In this document: positions 1 to 10,579 of the stretch, piece by piece
Layout of the letters: every line of letters begins with the position of its first letter
How positions within the stretch are numbered: position 1 is the first letter of the stretch
DNA from: Chara braunii
Lineage: Eukaryota; Streptophyta; Charophyceae; Charales; Characeae
Assembly (NCBI GenBank): GCA_003427395.1
Contig: BFEA01000149.1
Span: forward strand, 1,276,726-1,309,449
Length of the DNA stretch: 32,724 nucleotides
Direction: 5' to 3'
Position numbers and translations under genes: made by a program
The notes under the pieces: generated by a model
What the model was told of the DNA's origin: nothing
Database searches by the model: none
What the model saw: the letters and a program-made list of their open reading frames with translations, nothing else

Positions 1-33
1 CACACACACACACACACACACACGCACACTACC
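1..33. repeat. (CA)n microsatellite at window edge
   Basis: Perfect CA dinucleotides run from the first base and decay after about 23 bases into CA-rich sequence. The tract is truncated by the window boundary, so its full length is unknown. Confidence 0.95.
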
Positions 34-354
34 AGCACAGACGCACACAGCAAGTTCATTTCATGGAGGGAATCCCTCTAAATTCCCGGGGGACCATCCG
101 ATTCCATCCAATACTTTTACCAGGACTATCACCGGCGACTCTGGGTAAATGCAATGCATCATGATGTGAACAAAGCACACTTCATCTGAGGCAACAGAAG
201 AATCCATTCCGCAAGAGATTTACTATGCAATTGACTCATTCCAAACGACCAGGTAAAGAACAGAGCTTCTTTACAGCCACTGTCAACAGCATTTTCCTCT
301 TCCCAAGGGGACAGACTTATCGACATCAGGATTTCTCCACTTTACTTTAGGGGC
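34..354. other. Non-coding stretch, nothing recognised
   Basis: Mixed-composition sequence with no long open frame, no RNA-gene signature and no clear repeat. Confidence 0.5.
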
Positions 355-359
355 TTTTT

Positions 360-409
<50 letters not shown>
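355..409. repeat. Poly-T followed by poly-G homopolymer
   Basis: About 14 T are followed directly by about 39 G with no interruption. A G run this long is unusual in a nuclear genome and is error-prone in sequencing, so its length should not be trusted. Similar extreme C or G runs recur near 11240 and 28455. Confidence 0.9.
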
Positions 410-410
<1 letters not shown>

Positions 411-542
411 GGGCAGGCATCAGGGAACAGTACCCCGAGATTTGTGTTCAGTAGAACCCAAGCTGGGGAAGCTGATATTTGTGCTGCTGCTGGAATTTGA
501 CGACCTGCACATGATGCATGCCCAAAACTCTCAGAACATATG

Positions 543-674
543 GTGTCAGCCTCTTCAGAATCAGGTTCCCCACACTCGACAAGAACAAAACAATCCCGAA
601 AACAAAAAGTGTCAGCCTCTTCAGAATCAGGTTCCCCACACTCAACAAGAACAAAACAATCCCGAAAACAAAAA
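543..674. repeat. 66-bp tandem duplication, two units
   Basis: Units 543-608 and 609-674 are nearly identical; I see one G/A difference, in the CTCGACAAG versus CTCAACAAG segment. The period is 66 bases, a multiple of three, so open frames crossing it show a 22-residue repeat. I see no reason to call those frames coding. The near identity points to a recent duplication. Confidence 0.9.
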
Positions 675-875
675 GAAAGGTGGACACGGACAACTTGAGT
701 CCTGATCCCCTCAACCCAAATGACTTTATGACCCTAAAAGCCCTGACTATAGACTCCCCGAGTCCACAACATTGGTTCAGCATACCTGCACTGCCTTTTC
801 AGATTCATCAAGGGGGCAACGGTTGCATTCTGTTTCCCGAAAAGAACACAGAGACGCCACAGAACCCACAAGTAA

Positions 876-1312
876 GGCCAAGCGGCTTAGACGAGTTGGT
901 TGAGCATGTAAGTGGCACACAGGAGGTCGTGGGTTCGATTCGCCATGGCATCCAGTCGATTCCCCACGACCCCGTGTTGCATACTTTGGATTCACCGACT
1001 GAGAAAAGCTGGCTTGTCCCTCCTGGCTGGTTGTGGAAGTGTTGCTGATAGCGGTTCACTTTCCAGCTCGCACGGGGTGTTAGGAGCTTGGGTGCTGCTC
1101 CCCGAACAGAGCAGATAGGCATAGACCCATAACCCTAGGATAGCTTAGCCATAGTTAGGCTGACTCCGGAATAGAGAAATTGCTTCCTCAGGAATAGGTG
1201 CGACCCATTAGGTAGGTAGTTAGGGTGAGGTGGATACAAAAAGATTGAGAGAAGATAATAGGGTAGCAAAAAATGCAGCTTGTCCCCATCTATGAGGAGA
1301 AAACAGCTGTAT

Positions 1313-1366
<54 letters not shown>
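876..1366 (+). mobile_element. tRNA-derived SINE, copy 1
   Basis: The head at 876-949 is tRNA-like. An A-box-like stretch (TTAGACGAGTTGG, from 887) and a good B box (GGGTTCGATTCGCC, 931-944) are spaced as in a tRNA gene, but the acceptor ends do not pair well and the anticodon arm is poor. The head matches a second copy at 30411-30489, sharing the run from AAGTGGCACACAGGAGG into the B box. The body includes a TAGGTAGTTAGGGTGAGG segment near 1211-1230 that resembles one near 30768-30785 in the second copy. A 46-base poly(A) at 1321-1366 may be the element's tail; the 3' boundary is inferred. SINEs of this kind are transcribed by RNA polymerase III from the internal A and B boxes and mobilised by LINE machinery. 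Confidence 0.65.
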
Positions 1367-1367
<1 letters not shown>

Positions 1368-1403
1368 AGCAAGTAAGGGATTGAAGATGGACTCTTTACC
1401 CAA

Positions 1404-1463
1404 ATCCCTCCTTTCCCATGTGATTGTGAAAGGATCCCTCCTTTCCCATATGATTGTGAAAGG
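1404..1463. repeat. 30-bp tandem duplication
   Basis: Two adjacent units (1404-1433 and 1434-1463) of the form ATCCCTCCTTTCCCAT... ATTGTGAAAGG differ at one position (ATGTG versus ATATG). Confidence 0.9.
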
Positions 1464-1469
1464 ATCTCA

Positions 1470-3125
1470 CATGTCTCAGCGAGTCAGCGTCCAAGTTCCA
1501 ATTCTGGTCCTTGGTCCCATGTGGTAGGCCCGTCCATACAGTATAGGATTTGTAAGCCCATCCGTACCAGTAGGCCTGGTAGCACGCTCAGTAAGTCAGA
1601 GAAGTGTCAGTCCAACCCAAAACCGCAGCTCAATCCAAGGAAATTCCAGTAACTTCTGGATACGTTGAAAAACAGCGGCGGGCGGCAAGACAGGGAACCG
1701 GTCCCACAACGTCCAAACTTGGGAACTGCAGCCGAGTACAAAGTCCAGCAGCAACCAACCGGAAACAGAATTGGCATTCGAGAGCCTCTCGCGGTCTTGC
1801 GCGGTCAAGCATCGAGTGGAGCTGGGAGGTAGTCTACAGCACCCGACCCCACAGTTGAGTGACCGAGTGAGCGAAAGAGACTGAAGCGAGGAAGACATTC
1901 AGAAAGGAGAGAAAGAGAGAGGTCTGAGGGTATATGGGACTTGAGAGCGAGAGAGAGGTACATTGTCGCTGTGAGTGGCCGCCACAGCCGCCATTTCACA
2001 TACACAAGACTTTGACATATAAGGCTTTTGAATTTTCGTGCAATTTTTGAAGTGCGCACATATCATGTTGGTTTGCATCTCGTGTGTGGAGCCCCGTGTG
2101 ATGAAGTGTGAATTTGCAATGTCGCAAGAAACAGTTGGATTCGCCAGATCGTTTCAACGATAAGGTGCAGAATTCAGAGAGCATTTGGGGAATCATTTTA
2201 ACCTTCAAACATCCAACACTCTTATCAAAGTGTGTGGCTGATAACAGAGAGCCTACCAACGCCCAAAACTTTGGAGACCGGTTAGCGAACCCTTTTCAAG
2301 TTCGACAAACATCCGACACTTGGGCAAAACAAGGGGTATATACCAACACTTTCGTGGGATCATCAATTTAACGCAGTCAGCACTACCGTTCCACCACGTG
2401 ACAGGGCACAAGTTGGGACATCCACCAGTGTGGAACTAAAACAGTGCCTTTGAAACCACCACCATGAGTGGTAATAGTCAGATAGGACGGGTGATACATG
2501 CAATGTGCTGGCCTGTGCTTCCTTAAAGCCGTACCTTACAGCAGTCCCTGGCAAGGCAAGAGGTATTGCCCCTCACAAGGATGTCAACAATCGAAACTAG
2601 TCTCTCACATCCCCTTAACCACAATATCTATTCCATCACGCCATTGCGTCTTTTCACAATTTGGTACAATGTTTTTCTGCAAGGGAAATACCTGAAAGGA
2701 GAAGGGAAAAGGCAGAGGAAGTTGCGAGACAGGCCACGAGAAGAAACGAGAAGGAAACCCAAGAGAAAAGTGCAAGGTGCAGCGTCTTACCCACAGTGTG
2801 CAGTCTGAGATCGTGGGGTCCGATCTCAAATCTGTGCAGTCTTCGAGATCTGGGACAAGTCTGCAATTTTTTTTTGCTTCACAGTTTCAGGGAGTTTCCT
2901 GACATTAAGCATGTAGGACCACAGAAATAAACTTGTGCAACTTCGGCAATTTGCAGACTATAGTTCAGGAACTAGCCCTTTTAGTACAACTATAGAACAG
3001 GTCTTAGTACAGCCTCTGTAAGACCTAAGCAGGAGAGCCAGAGCAGAGTCAGGCCTGCAACAAGTTGAGTGAAACAAACGGACCTTGATTCATCAAGGAG
3101 ACAGATTGGAATCTAACCCACATTT
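1470..3125. other. Non-coding stretch, no gene recognised
   Basis: Only short open frames of under 100 codons occur, scattered on both strands, with no domain I recognise. GA-rich segments lie near 1860-1960 and 2695-2770. Short similar phrases such as AAACATCC(A/G)ACACT recur near 2208 and 2305, hinting at an old local duplication. Confidence 0.5.
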
Positions 3126-3131
3126 ACCGAG

Positions 3132-3355
3132 GAAGACGCTGCACAACATTCCGCAGCCATGGCTCGACATGGCTTGGCATCTGATGCACACATGCAAGCC
3201 TTGTAATGAATGCATTCTGTTATTTTCTTTTCTTCAGGCTTGCTGTTTACCTCCAGCCTCATGCACATTTGCTGGTGAAGACGCTGCACAGCATCCTGGG
3301 AGCCATAGCTTGACTTCTGACTCGTGTGTGGAAGCCTTGTAATAATTGTTTTCTG
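3132..3355. repeat. Diverged direct repeat, two copies
   Basis: The segments starting at 3132 and 3277 share GAAGACGCTGCACA, then AGCCAT(G/A)GCT(C/T)GAC, then CAAGCCTTGTAAT or GAAGCCTTGTAAT followed by a TTCTGTT stretch. Several indels separate the copies. The period is about 145 bases. No coding potential was recognised. Confidence 0.65.
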
Positions 3356-3806
3356 TTTAGGATTTCTTTCATCTCCATGTCTGGGCGTTGCTTAGGTGCC
3401 TATGATACCCTGCCTCTGGAGACGTGGCAGGCTGAAGCAAGCTGATGCGGACGACGTGTCAGAGTGCAAATTCAAATGCAACCAGAGTTCATTAATGCTT
3501 TGTAACTTCAGTTCTTGATTGGGAACCTCGGACAGTAGCGTGGAGGACTTCCTTCAGAACAAAATACGAGGTCATGGTGGACTGCAACAAACTAAAGTGC
3601 GATGTCACCAGAATTTGACATTGGGTTTGGCACCCAGGGGGCACAGTGATGGATATCTGCTGACGACAGCAGTATTGCAATTCTTGCTCAGATTCTCAGT
3701 TGACCATCAAAAATGATAAATCCCTTGCCATCAAGTTCTGAATTCTCTTTAGCAAAGCTTTGAGAGGACGACAATGGCAGTTGTTGACCATGTGTATTAT
3801 ATTGCA

Positions 3807-3810
<4 letters not shown>

Positions 3811-3901
<91 letters not shown>

Positions 3902-3902
3902 N

Positions 3903-3971
<69 letters not shown>
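3811..3971. repeat. Compound (CT)n-(GT)n microsatellite with an N
   Basis: CT repeats at 3811-3894 switch directly to GT repeats at 3895-3971. A single N at 3902 lies close to the switch point and probably marks an assembly join. Open frames here encode only Ser-Leu or Cys-Val repeats and are artefacts. Confidence 0.95.
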
Positions 3972-3974
<3 letters not shown>

Positions 3975-5147
3975 TTCTCCCTGATTCCTTCACTTGTATC
4001 AACTTGGATTGATGGATGGGCTCTCGGCAACTGTGTCCCATGCCATCAGACATTTCAGGAGAGAATAGACAACACTGTCCCCAGCAGCATCTGAAGGTGT
4101 ACGAGTCTACTCTATGAGAGGGAGACCAGAGAAACGACAAGCAGTACTGGCTTCTCTGAAGCCCTTCACCCACACGACCTTTCCCCAGACCATTCATTTC
4201 ACTGTGCTCCTTCCAAGTTGCCAACGTTAAGTTCATGAGAGGAGAACGAGGAGGGCAGAGCAGTGACAATACAGGTGAAGCAAGACAGGGGAAAGCAGAA
4301 TAGGGGCGGGGAGGGGATGGGAGAGAGCAGAAAGAAAGTTAATAAGGCAGCAATCATTGATGGAAATATCGCCAAAGGCAGCATTCACAGAAAGTTCTCA
4401 CCCTTTCCGTAGCGTATTGTTTTGAGCTGGAGCTTCCTTTGGGCCTTCTTCTTCCAACGACTGTTCAAAAAGAAAGGTAAAACATATCCAAAACAAACAC
4501 AATCGACAAAATAGAGAAAAAACTGGCCCAAACTCAGTTTCTTCTCCCATCACAGCGGGACAAGGAAGAGGCCTAACTCATTATTGCTGAAGGAACAGGA
4601 TGCGACTCAAGAAAATGCATACAGAACATTGAATGCAAAGAACTTCTGCCAACGCATTGAGAACTCTAGGTAACACCGTCTCCACTGATCAAAATTTCCT
4701 CGACACATAGGGGGCAATACAACATAATCAAAAGCGACTACTTGTCTTCACCCGAAGATAACAGCCGGCCATCATGAATATCACGTCTAACGCCTGAGCA
4801 TTACAATCATATAAAACACATGCAACTGCTTTCAAAATAGACCCAAATTCTTTTATTTAAATTTTGTTAATTTCATATACATACATACGTACGAATAGAA
4901 AACAGATGAAATCAAGAGGGGTCCGGCGGAGAAGTACAAAGTACTACAAACATATGCAGAGATGAAAACTGTGTAGTGGCAGTAGTGCAACCCACCTCAC
5001 CAATGCCATATTTGAATTTGAATATAAAGCTCAGGCTTTAGAGGGGAAATTTGGGAAAAGAGAGAAAGTTCAAAAAGAAGTACCGAGTTTTTTAGGGTAA
5101 GACTCTTAAGTTGGATATAACCCCTGGAGGCTATTTTCGGGCGACGG
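3972..5147. other. Non-coding stretch with a possible TIR fragment
   Basis: No gene was recognised. At 4744-4759 the phrase TGTCTTCACCCGAAGA resembles the terminal motif of the MITE family at 11974, 14957 and 16482, but no partner end is visible nearby, so it may be a solo fragment. The remainder is AT-rich single-copy-looking sequence. Confidence 0.45.
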
Positions 5148-5309
5148 CAGTAGTTTCTTTCTTTTCTTTTTTTTTTCTTTTTTTTTTCTTTTTTTTTTTG
5201 GACCATTTCTCGATTTATGTGTGTCATCCTTTCGCAGGGATCATGCTAATCTTCTCTGTGTCGTTCCAATTTTAACGGATGTCCCGAAGTAAACAACAGT
5301 AGTTTCTTT
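5148..5309 (-). pseudogene. U6: U6 snRNA retropseudogene with A-tail and target-site duplication
   Basis: Read on the minus strand, 5290 down to 5201 matches U6 snRNA almost throughout. It has a CTTCGGGACATCC start region, then TTGGAACGACACAGAGAAG, ATTAGCATGATCCCTGCG, AAGGATGACACACA and finally AAATCGAGAAATGGTCC. The 5' stem-loop end is degraded. Instead of the T run of a pol III terminator, the 3' end continues into an A-rich tail broken by G residues (5161-5199 on the plus strand as T-rich). Exact 13-bp copies of CAGTAGTTTCTTT flank the insertion at 5148-5160 and 5297-5309. No TATA box or upstream sequence element is visible. The A-tail and target duplication are hallmarks of LINE-mediated retrotransposition, so this is a processed copy and not an active U6 gene. 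Confidence 0.92.
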
Positions 5310-6186
5310 TCTGGGGAAAGGAGAAAACACGAAAAATGAGACATGAATGAAAAATCAAACAATTTTCCACATTTCTTTCATAGACAGGGTTCTGAATTCC
5401 TGGGGTTTGTTAATCACCATCTTGAGGTGCAATTCAACCTGTTTCACATTTCTGTTCACATCAACTTTCTCTTGAAATAACAGGAAGTTTTCCATTGAAA
5501 TGACGAAATCACATGAAGATGCAATACAGACCATTTGCCAAGGCCAACAAACAGCTCAAGCGCATAACAAGTTCCTAATTGCAGCCACGAAATGGTAAGG
5601 ATAAGATTGGACACAGCCATGTCCTTCCCAGCACAGCATTCTGTGCAAGCAACTCTCTGCCTATCTGATGTGTGATTGAAAGAGTCCCTATCTGTTGACA
5701 ACTCGGACGCATCGAATATAGAAAACTTGAACAGAAGCAATATGAATGCAGCAGGGTCATCTGTAATACTAGAACAATAGAGTTCAGTACAAAAATACTA
5801 CAAAGTAGTACAAACAAATTGAGGCAAATTGTATGCCTGTCCCTCCCAGCACTTGATTGATCCAACCTGTTGGTTACTGCCTTTCCATCTGAATGAAAGA
5901 GTCCCCCTCCGTCAGTGTGACCAGGCAATCAATCACATAGAGTGTAGAAGAAATAGACCGAAACTCATTTCCAATCACAGAACTCACAGCAAGCACTGTG
6001 CATGTCACAGATATGACCTCCAACTACACCTCCATCGAAAGACGGACATGTAATATCTTATTCACATCAAGTCATACTGCTATATATACGGCCTCAGGGT
6101 GCATAAGATGAAGGAATTGCAATATCATTGTTTCATCAATACCTGGGGATGACCACCGGCTGATACATCTCAAGGCTACCACCCTC
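5310..6186. other. Non-coding stretch, nothing recognised
   Basis: AT-rich sequence with short open frames on both strands. I found no recognisable protein similarity, RNA gene or clear repeat. Confidence 0.5.
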
Positions 6187-6237
6187 AAAAAAAAAAAAAA
6201 AAAAAAAAAAANAAAAAAAAAAAAAAAAAAAAAAAAA
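6187..6237. repeat. Poly(A) tract interrupted by N
   Basis: About 50 A residues contain a single N at 6212. The N in the middle of the homopolymer suggests a gap join, so the true tract length is uncertain. Confidence 0.9.
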
Positions 6238-6244
6238 GGGAAGA

Positions 6245-6428
6245 TAGAAATGCAAAAATGGAATGGAAGAGCCCAAAAGGAGTGGAACACTGGTCCCACA
6301 CCCTTCTCCACCCCTCCTCCCCCCCTCCCACCACCCCCTAAAAATTAAAAGAAAAAGGAAAAGGATAATAGAAACGCACAAATGGAACGGAAGAGCCCAA
6401 AAGGAGTGGAACACCGCTCCCACACCCT
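6245..6428. repeat. About 61-bp direct repeat, two copies 123 bp apart
   Basis: The segments 6245-6305 and 6368-6428 share ATAGAAA(T/C)GCA, then GGAA(T/C)GGAAGAGCCCAAAA, then GGAGTGGAACAC, then TCCCACACCCTT, with only a few substitutions. A C-rich and then A-rich spacer separates them. It looks like a short local duplication, and no gene is associated. Confidence 0.85.
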
Positions 6429-6429
6429 T

Positions 6430-8270
6430 CCACAGTAGGTTTGGCAACGGGGTTCTCATGGGCGAGAAGCTCCCTTTCCCACAAAATGCTTTTCATATCC
6501 AGTGAAAGATTAGTCCAACAACTCCCTAAACCCCGAACCTGTTTGCCATCTATGTACAGCTATGACTGGGAGAGTACAAGTGATACCTTCTTCCTTGCTC
6601 GGCGAAACGCATTCTCCCACATGTTCGCCTCCTCACTGCTTGCACATCCAAACTGTCCTTTGATCCGATGAGCACCCATTCACACAACATAGATCCCACA
6701 TTCGACACGTCAATCCAATGCTCGGAGCAATCTGACAACTTTGGGCCTGTAATTCCTAATTTCCTGCCATAAATGTGGAACAGGATCTTACTGTGAATGT
6801 GTGTGTTATCGAATGTCACCAGAACAACCTTACATTATAGTATTCTATCAATTGTATGTGACATTTTGAAGGACTAGGCCGTTTCATGGCTGTATTCTGA
6901 AACGTACTAGGCCCACCACATTTGTGAACTTGGCATGCGATGCATACACACCTGTTTGCTTTTCAGCACACATGCACCTTACATTCTGTCTGTTCTCCGA
7001 GTAATGCTCATTCGTGGGCATTTAGCAGTTTTGCACGAGGGAGGGAAGAGGGGGAGGGGAGGAAGAGAAGGAGCAGCAAAAGGGAAGGAGGAGAATGGAG
7101 GGAGGACAAGAGCGGGGGAAAGAGGAACCTCATCGAGTCCTCAATACTCATCGGCAGCGCTGACTGCTAGAGACTGGCACAAGAGGTCAGTCAGGGGTTG
7201 TACTACAGAGAAAAATGAGCTGAGCAGGCGTTGCCTATGGAAAGTGGCCTCGTGTGTAGATCAGACAGGACCTACTCAGGTGTGGACTGCGGAAGCACCG
7301 CATCCAATCATCGCAGTTGAAATGAACACATTCAGTTGAGCTTTGCAGACAGATGCGAAAGGCAACATGGCTCCCACATGCTGGGCACGGCAACCACAAT
7401 TATATGAGCACCTCCACAACCAGCTTGTGTCTAGAGATAGGACATGATGTGTGAAGGTGTGTTGTACAGGAGTACAATGTGGACCATCATCATAGGCATG
7501 AAACAGAAACTTGCATGCGCTATACCCTCATAATTCTCACGAAGGAAAAAAATCCCGATGACATGACAACTGAACATCAGGTGGGCCATCACAGTGTGGC
7601 ACTGAGCACTCCGCCGCTGATATGATCTGCCTATGGAGTGGCGATGACCGGCCTTTATCCAAAGTAAGGGTGCTTAGCTGTTTCGGGATCTGGTCTGCAA
7701 CTGATCACCCTGGCGGCGATAACCTTCCAGCAAGCGCACTGCAGATGAAAGTCTCTTCTCCACCACAGGCTGACGTGTCTGTTACTTGTCTGTTACTTGT
7801 CTGTTACTTGTCTGTTACTTGTCTGGCGAGGATGGAGAAAGACCAATGACGGGTGGGCCCCCCTCACAATCAGTGATCGAATCCATCTGATATGGACAGG
7901 CAAGAGACGAAGCCTGGCCAGGTAGAGGGGGAGGGCTTGCCAGATTGTTGTCCTGAAGTGTCAAAGCTTGCAACAGCATATCCGCATGGTGTTCCCGATT
8001 TACTTCCGCTTGTACACTCTCTCACTCTCACTCACTGATAAAAGGGCTCCTCGCCCCTCGTGCCGCTCTGTTGTAGTGCTGCATTAATTCCGAGTGAACC
8101 TGGCCGCACGGACGGCGAGGTTCTTTGCAATCAAAAATTTGGGCTGCACCATCTCCCCCTTTGATTTACAAAGCACCCGTGTCGCTTCTCTCTCCTTCTA
8201 CTACTCCCCCTCGCTTTCGCAGCCACTCACTCCCCCCATTCTCTTTTGCTAACCCTTCCTGACTTTCTCC
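6430..8270. other. Non-coding stretch with an 11-bp minisatellite
   Basis: No gene was recognised. A G/A-rich segment lies at 7039-7130. At 7778-7821 four perfect units of TCTGTTACTTG stand in tandem. The open frames here (up to 134 codons at 6935-7339) have no recognisable domain and overlap low-complexity sequence. Confidence 0.5.
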
Positions 8271-8273
8271 CAC

Positions 8274-8889
8274 TCACCTCTTCTCTCTCTTCCGCCCAAC
8301 TCCAATATCCACCCCCACGTTGCAGAGCCCAACTGCATTGAAGGTGTATCTGACCGTTTTTGCGGTTAAACGAGTGGGACTGCCAATCGGCAACGGTACG
8401 GGGTAATATGACCCACCGACTGTCATTATCCCACAGGGTTCATGAAGTATCCACAAAGATAATAGCACTGGAGCAACCCGGGCGATGCAAAATGTACTAA
8501 CAAATACTTGGGTCCACGCCATAATCCCGGAGAGCGGAATGGAGTTGCACTTGTCTTCCCATAACTGTCATCGACGGCACTTCCATATTCATGTCAGCCG
8601 TGGTACTGTCATCCTCTCAGCAAACAGTGTGGTGCTCCACTTGTATACAGTGGGCAATGTCTGCAAAGTCAGAAACAGTACCGGAGTAATTGTAATAGAG
8701 GAGACGTACATGAATGGAATTGTCTGACTGTAGCACGATGAGGCCATTTAGCTCCAAAGATTGCAGCGCAGAGCTGGGAGGTTCATTCCAATCTCGGCAG
8801 TCTTTGTCAGGCAATTCTGGCCCTTGTAACTCCATCAAACCTGGCAAGTGTTCCAGAGACAGATCAACGCCAGTTGGGGTTTCCATCAA
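8274..8889 (-). other. Possible decayed coding sequence on minus strand, unrecognised
   Basis: Two minus-strand open frames (8889-8617, 90 codons; 8522-8274, 82 codons) have unbiased amino-acid composition, unlike the low-complexity frames elsewhere. They lie on the same strand and just 3' of the Penelope-like reverse transcriptase remains, so they could be the decayed C-terminal or 3' part of that element. I recognise no motif and see no GIY-YIG endonuclease signature. They may equally be chance frames. Confidence 0.2.
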
Positions 8890-9239
8890 TGATCCGAGGG
8901 TGTATCATCGTCATTTGGAGGGAAGATCGGGTCGAAGTGGAGTGGTGGACTCAGATGCAAGTAGTGGAAGCTGATCAGCCACACTTGTACTCAAGAAGGA
9001 TGCTTGTTGGGCAGATGCTGCACAGGTAGCTGCATCTCGTGTCTGATGCACATGCAGGCCCACAGCAGTGTAAAAACCAACTCGTTGTGGACAGCGGACT
9101 ATGAGCTGTACCTGGATCGCATGTATTGGGAGTGATGACGTCTTGTTTAAGCTGTTGATGAGCAAGCAACCAGTGAACCACGAGACGAAACCACTCCATA
9201 AGCTGGGTGACATAAGTGGGCACACTGCTGGCCATGCAC

Positions 9240-10072
9240 CTAGGCAGTCCAACCCCTGGCCATCCATGGCCATGACACTAGGGGATGGCACCTAGCAACC
9301 ATCTGCCGCATCAAGCAAGTCACTCCGGCTTTGAAGTCACCAGTATTGTTACACATATGCTCGAACCTTATCAGCTGTAACGTGGGCACATCTCCATACT
9401 GATGAGCCAGAGTGTCGGAGTAGAATGTCCAAGCCTCACCCTTAGCAGAAATGCGGACGTGAAGCGAGCCGTCCGGTCAAACCAAGATTCTTGTCCCCAG
9501 GAAGAGACGTGAATCATCATGCTCTGTAGTGTCCTTGCACTTGAGACCATACCAAGCAGGAGGCGGCGGAACATTATTCCATGATAGGATGTCATCAATG
9601 AGTCGATACAAAAATGCATATAGATCCCACTGAGAGAGTTCATTAGTGAAATGTGCCTCAGGATTGGCAATTTTCGGTCCACTGTTAGTGCCCATTGGGA
9701 TGTCGACCACCTGATGGCGCAGAGTGTCATCTGCTGCATATAGATAAGTAGAGACTAGAAACCGCCAATGCTGCTCTATGTCTGACCTGAGAGAGTGTCA
9801 GAGCCATGTGAAGTAACCCACTCCCCACGACAAGGAGACCTCCGATAGTAATGTACATTTGTGCTGGCCTCCTGTCCTGTGGAATCAGCACCAGGGCACA
9901 ATAATGTGCCTCACTTGTGAACGGCGCTTAGCACATTACTAAGGATCCTGTCCTGTGCCATATTAGCATACATTGTGGTAAAATCTGATGTGCAGCTCAG
10001 AGCAACGAAGGGTATACACATTCCGCTTGAGATCCAAGGCGGCCTCCTTGGCAGCTCGCACAATCCAACAGA
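9240..10072 (-). pseudogene. Penelope-like reverse transcriptase, degenerate
   Basis: Reading from high to low coordinates, 10072-9914 encodes RT motif A as SDFTTMYANMAQDRIL, with the catalytic Asp codon at 9985-9983. A TGA stop follows at 9913-9911. A second frame is open from 9797 and contains VDIPMGTNSGPKIAN (the motif B region), FLYRLIDDILSWNN (motif C with two catalytic Asp) and LFLGTRILV. It meets one in-frame TGA (9479-9477), then continues as DGSLHVRISAKGEAW, YSDTLAHQYGDVP, LQLIRFEHMCNNTGDF and CLMRQMVA before a stop at 9242-9240. Upstream, another frame reads AAKEAALDLKRNVYTL, so a frameshift precedes motif A. PMGTN with IDDIL and the downstream LxRF-cysteine pattern is typical of Penelope-like elements, not LTR or L1 types. 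Family assignment is from motif recognition only. The copy is clearly dead. Confidence 0.8.
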
Positions 10073-10579
10073 TCACACACCACTTTCTCAATAAAGTTCA
10101 TTGTCCTTGCTGCAAAGGGAGCTCATCGCGCCTTGGAGAGCATAGCTGAGTGAGGGAGAGGTCGCTGCTGTGCTGCCAAGGGGTTTACGAGCGGGCCTGC
10201 TATGCAGAACAGAGACTGAAGGGCGACCCCAAGGATAGGTTTACGACATCTGTGATATGATTGCAACTTTCAACATTACAAGAGAACGATCAAACACTGC
10301 ACAATTCTGGCCAGTGAGGGTGGCCCTGGGTGGATGGTGCAGCAGTAAGATCATAACCGACAGCAGAAACCTAAGTGATCGAAGTAAGAAATGCACACCA
10401 CACAAAGACTGAGTGAGCCGCAACAACAGAGGCACATGAACGTAGAAGGCAACCCAACACAACTCGATAGGACATACATTAACCTGCTAACTGTTGAGAA
10501 CAATTCCTCAACGCCTTCGCTCTGACAAATGGATATCTATAACAGTCAGTCACAGCCCCCAAAGAGTATAAGTTCTGCG

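Noticed and set aside
876-949. Functional tRNA gene
   Set aside because: The A and B boxes are spaced correctly but the acceptor and anticodon arms do not pair, and the same head recurs at 30411; a SINE head fits better.
3760-4269. Open frames encoding Ser-Leu, Cys-Val, His-Thr or Arg-Glu repeats
   Set aside because: They are translations of CT/GA and GT/CA microsatellites. The same happens at 14500, 21200, 23250, 23650 and 27350.
5201-5290. Active U6 snRNA gene
   Set aside because: Degraded 5' end, no T-run terminator, no TATA or upstream element, and flanking target duplications with an A-tail.
7778-7821. CRISPR-like repeat
   Set aside because: Four 11-bp units in direct contact with no spacers in a eukaryotic context; a minisatellite.
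9155-9195. Hammerhead-like TTGATGAG ... GACGAAACC
   Set aside because: The first core base is wrong and no stem II forms between the two halves.
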